Source: Lamellibrachia columna (taxonomy: Eukaryota; Annelida; Polychaeta; Sabellida; Siboglinidae). Taken from it: a DNA stretch of 64,000 bases. The stretch spans positions 37,790,990-37,854,989 of the forward strand of contig OY759274.1 of NCBI GenBank assembly GCA_963662155.1, given 5' to 3'. Under the pieces are notes generated by a model that did not search any database, had not been told where the DNA came from, and worked only from the letters and a program-made list of their open reading frames with translations. Shown piece after piece: positions 61,791 through 64,000 of the stretch. Position 1 is the first letter of the stretch, and each line of letters starts with the position of its first letter. Both the position numbers and the translations under genes were made by a program.

Positions 61791-61829
61791 TAATTATAGT
61801 TAGTATGGGCGATGAAATATATATATATA

Positions 61830-62150
<321 letters not shown>

Positions 62151-62279
62151 CGCCACACACCACATACCACATACCACACCACACACCACCACACACCTCA
62201 CATATCATACCACACACATTGGTTTCTAGTTTGAAACCTCCCCATCATGGTGGTATTGAAATATTGATATTTCACGTTC

Positions 62280-62640
62280 AGTGACATTTGACCTTGAAAT
62301 TCAAGGTCAATTATTCGCCGTGAAATGTAACATATATGGTCCAATGTTCATGCTTTTATCCGGCAAATAACGATAGTTTTCCTTAGACACCCTTCTACCT
62401 GTTGAAACGTGGATTTGTCAGTTTACCCCACTTTATGTGCGGATGCAGGCTGAATTATTTGTACTACGCTCCACTTCCTGTCTTGGTCGACGTATTTGGG
62501 TATTAGACTCGCCCGCGCCCAAACTTCAAAGAGCGTTCCCACGAAATACTCAGACCAGCGACGAGCGGGCCACTACCAATTAAAGTTAAATTCCTGTATG
62601 CGAGCCTCCAAATCCCATGGACTGCCGTTATCGGCAAAAT
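62280..62640 (+). repeat. Dispersed repeat, copy C
   Basis: Homologous to copy A (57180-57560). Its left end carries TGACCTTGAAATTCAAGGTCA, a nearly perfect palindrome of two TCAAGGTCA half sites. Confidence 0.75.
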
Positions 62641-62689
62641 CAGAAAGAGCAGTGGTCCATGTCCTTCCACCCACAGAGATGTGTTCCGT

Positions 62690-63545
62690 TCTGAGTGTTA
62701 CGCGCAAATGGAAGACAGCAAAAGCTTCATATCAACTGCACGGACATGCCCTCACAAACGATAAGGTGAAATACCTAGGCATCACTATCACAAGCGACAA
62801 AACATGGAGCTCTCACATCAATAACACAATAAACAAGGACAACAAGACCCTAGGTTTTCTTAGATGGAACATCAAAATAGGAAATAGAAAAATAAAAGAA
62901 ACAACACACACAACCCTGGTAAGACCTGTCCTGGAATAGGCCATCTCAGTCTGGGATCCCCACACCACCAAAGGTGTAACTGCCCTCCAGATCCAGAGTA
63001 GAGCAGCACGTTGTGTCACCAACAGACACCATCACACTTCCTCCGTAGAATCTATGCTAGACACACTAAACTGGCCAACCTTCCAAACCCGTAGAAAGAA
63101 AGCACGCCTCAGTATGCTATACAAATATAACACAGGAGCCATCTCAATTAACTCGCTGTACCTCCCCACACAGTGGCCCACACTATCCGGTCTACGAAAA
63201 ACAAACAATAGGAAGACCCATGACATCGGGTATGACCTTAATTCCCTACAACGGTACGCAATACAGAAATATGCCATATTTCCCTCGCACCATAGCCGAG
63301 TGGAATAGCCTGCCCCAGAAAGTGGTATCTGCGACCACGCTGGACTGTTTTGAGTCCAGGCTCAAGCGCCACCTCTGAATTATACAAACACTTCTCCCAT
63401 CCCCTTCCTTCTCTTTCTACATCCCCTAACCACACTAAATCGCACTACTACATTTCTTCTCTCTTTCCTGCTGCCAGAAATTACCCCCAAAATGACAAAA
63501 TCTTCAACCAAATGAAGGTGGTCATTAGATAGAAGAAGAAGAAGC
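62690..63545 (+). pseudogene. LINE 3' end (Jockey/CR1-type RT C-terminus)
   Basis: The plus strand reads KVKYLGITITSDKTWSSHIN, NTINKDNKTLGFLRWNIKIG, TTLVRPVLE, stop, AISVWDPHTTKGVTALQIQS, RAARCVTN, and LDTLNWPTFQTRRKKARLSM, then in another frame EWNSLPQKVVSATTLDCFES and a stop near 63378. A short UTR and an AGAAGAAGA tail at about 63530-63543 follow. The piece is 5'-truncated; one internal stop and one frameshift are seen. Confidence 0.85.
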
Positions 63546-64000
63546 AACAGAAAGTTCCACGTTTCTCTGATCGTGTATTATATCGCGGGAATAATGTTGT
63601 GTAGACCGTAACATGCTGCTCCCTTGCGAATGTGTTAGAAGTAATGAAGATTGTAGACCGTAAAGTGCTGCCACCTTTCGAATGATTTAGGGATAGTCAA
63701 CAAAGTCATAGACAAAATGGTGTGTGCTTGTTGACAGAGAAAAAATAATTGCGATTATTCTGAACTAACACTTTCACGACTAAAGTAGAATTGCGGTGAT
63801 AGTGACGACGACATGCTGGCAGTGATACTTGCAGTTATAATAATGGTTATGCCAAGGTAAGTGATTTACGTGGCGTGAATCTATTTGGCATGAATCCGTA
63901 TCACTGACACTCACTGACACGGTTTGGACGGAGTCACGGGAGTGCTCCAAAAGTTATGAAAGAAAACATTATCGTTACTACTTTGCATGGATGGTAGACG
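63546..64000. other. Window end without recognised gene
   Basis: An imperfect two-copy direct repeat (TGTAGACCGTAA...TGCTGC) lies at about 63600-63690. Nothing else is recognised. Confidence 0.6.

Overview
This is a repeat-dense animal (metazoan) genome window. Long spliceosomal introns with GT...AG borders, tRNA-type SINEs, I/Nimb-like, CR1-like and Jockey-like LINE pieces, a Gypsy LTR element, hAT remnants and very long microsatellites all say eukaryote. The mix of repeats suggests a marine invertebrate, most likely a mollusc; that last step is inference from the general look of the families.

One host gene dominates. It lies on the minus strand, starts at an ATG at 49438 with a signal peptide, and runs leftwards through 19 exons whose splice phases all join, until it leaves the window at base 1. 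The visible part encodes about 1,706 residues of a secreted or membrane-anchored modular protein. Three related modules can be seen, each with a Gly-rich block (SHGGRGG-type motif, then GGGGAGGRI-type motif, then GGPGTVYL-type motif) followed by a beta-rich stretch. In module 1 a discoidin (F5/8 type C) domain is inserted as a symmetric phase 1-1 block at a position where module 2 has a plain phase-1 intron.

Intron 16 (2783-21483) carries the most striking object: a 16.8-kb near-perfect palindrome (3241-20024) with arms of 9.0 and 7.7 kb, a 29-bp centre, AG...CT termini and a 6-bp direct repeat (TGCATC) touching both ends. Those ends fit a non-autonomous Polinton/Maverick-like or fold-back DNA element whose terminal inverted repeats make up the whole element. 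It encodes no recognisable protein; most of each arm is a complex tandem array.

Intron 4 (30095-36357) carries an old Gypsy element whose 5' LTR, primer site and gag now lie inverted next to its pro-pol and 3' LTR. Intron 1 (38570-49092) carries a diverged segmental duplication (about 40.7-42.5 kb and 45.7-48.1 kb), SINEs, and a TIR-bounded hAT-bearing element between the two copies. Right of the gene (49.7-64 kb) lie a second copy of a promoter-like segment, an I/Nimb-type LINE whose RT is interrupted by a 46-bp minisatellite, a minus-strand CR1-like LINE, a decayed gene of an unnamed animal family split by a CCCT array, and a LINE 3' end. No functional gene was recognised there.
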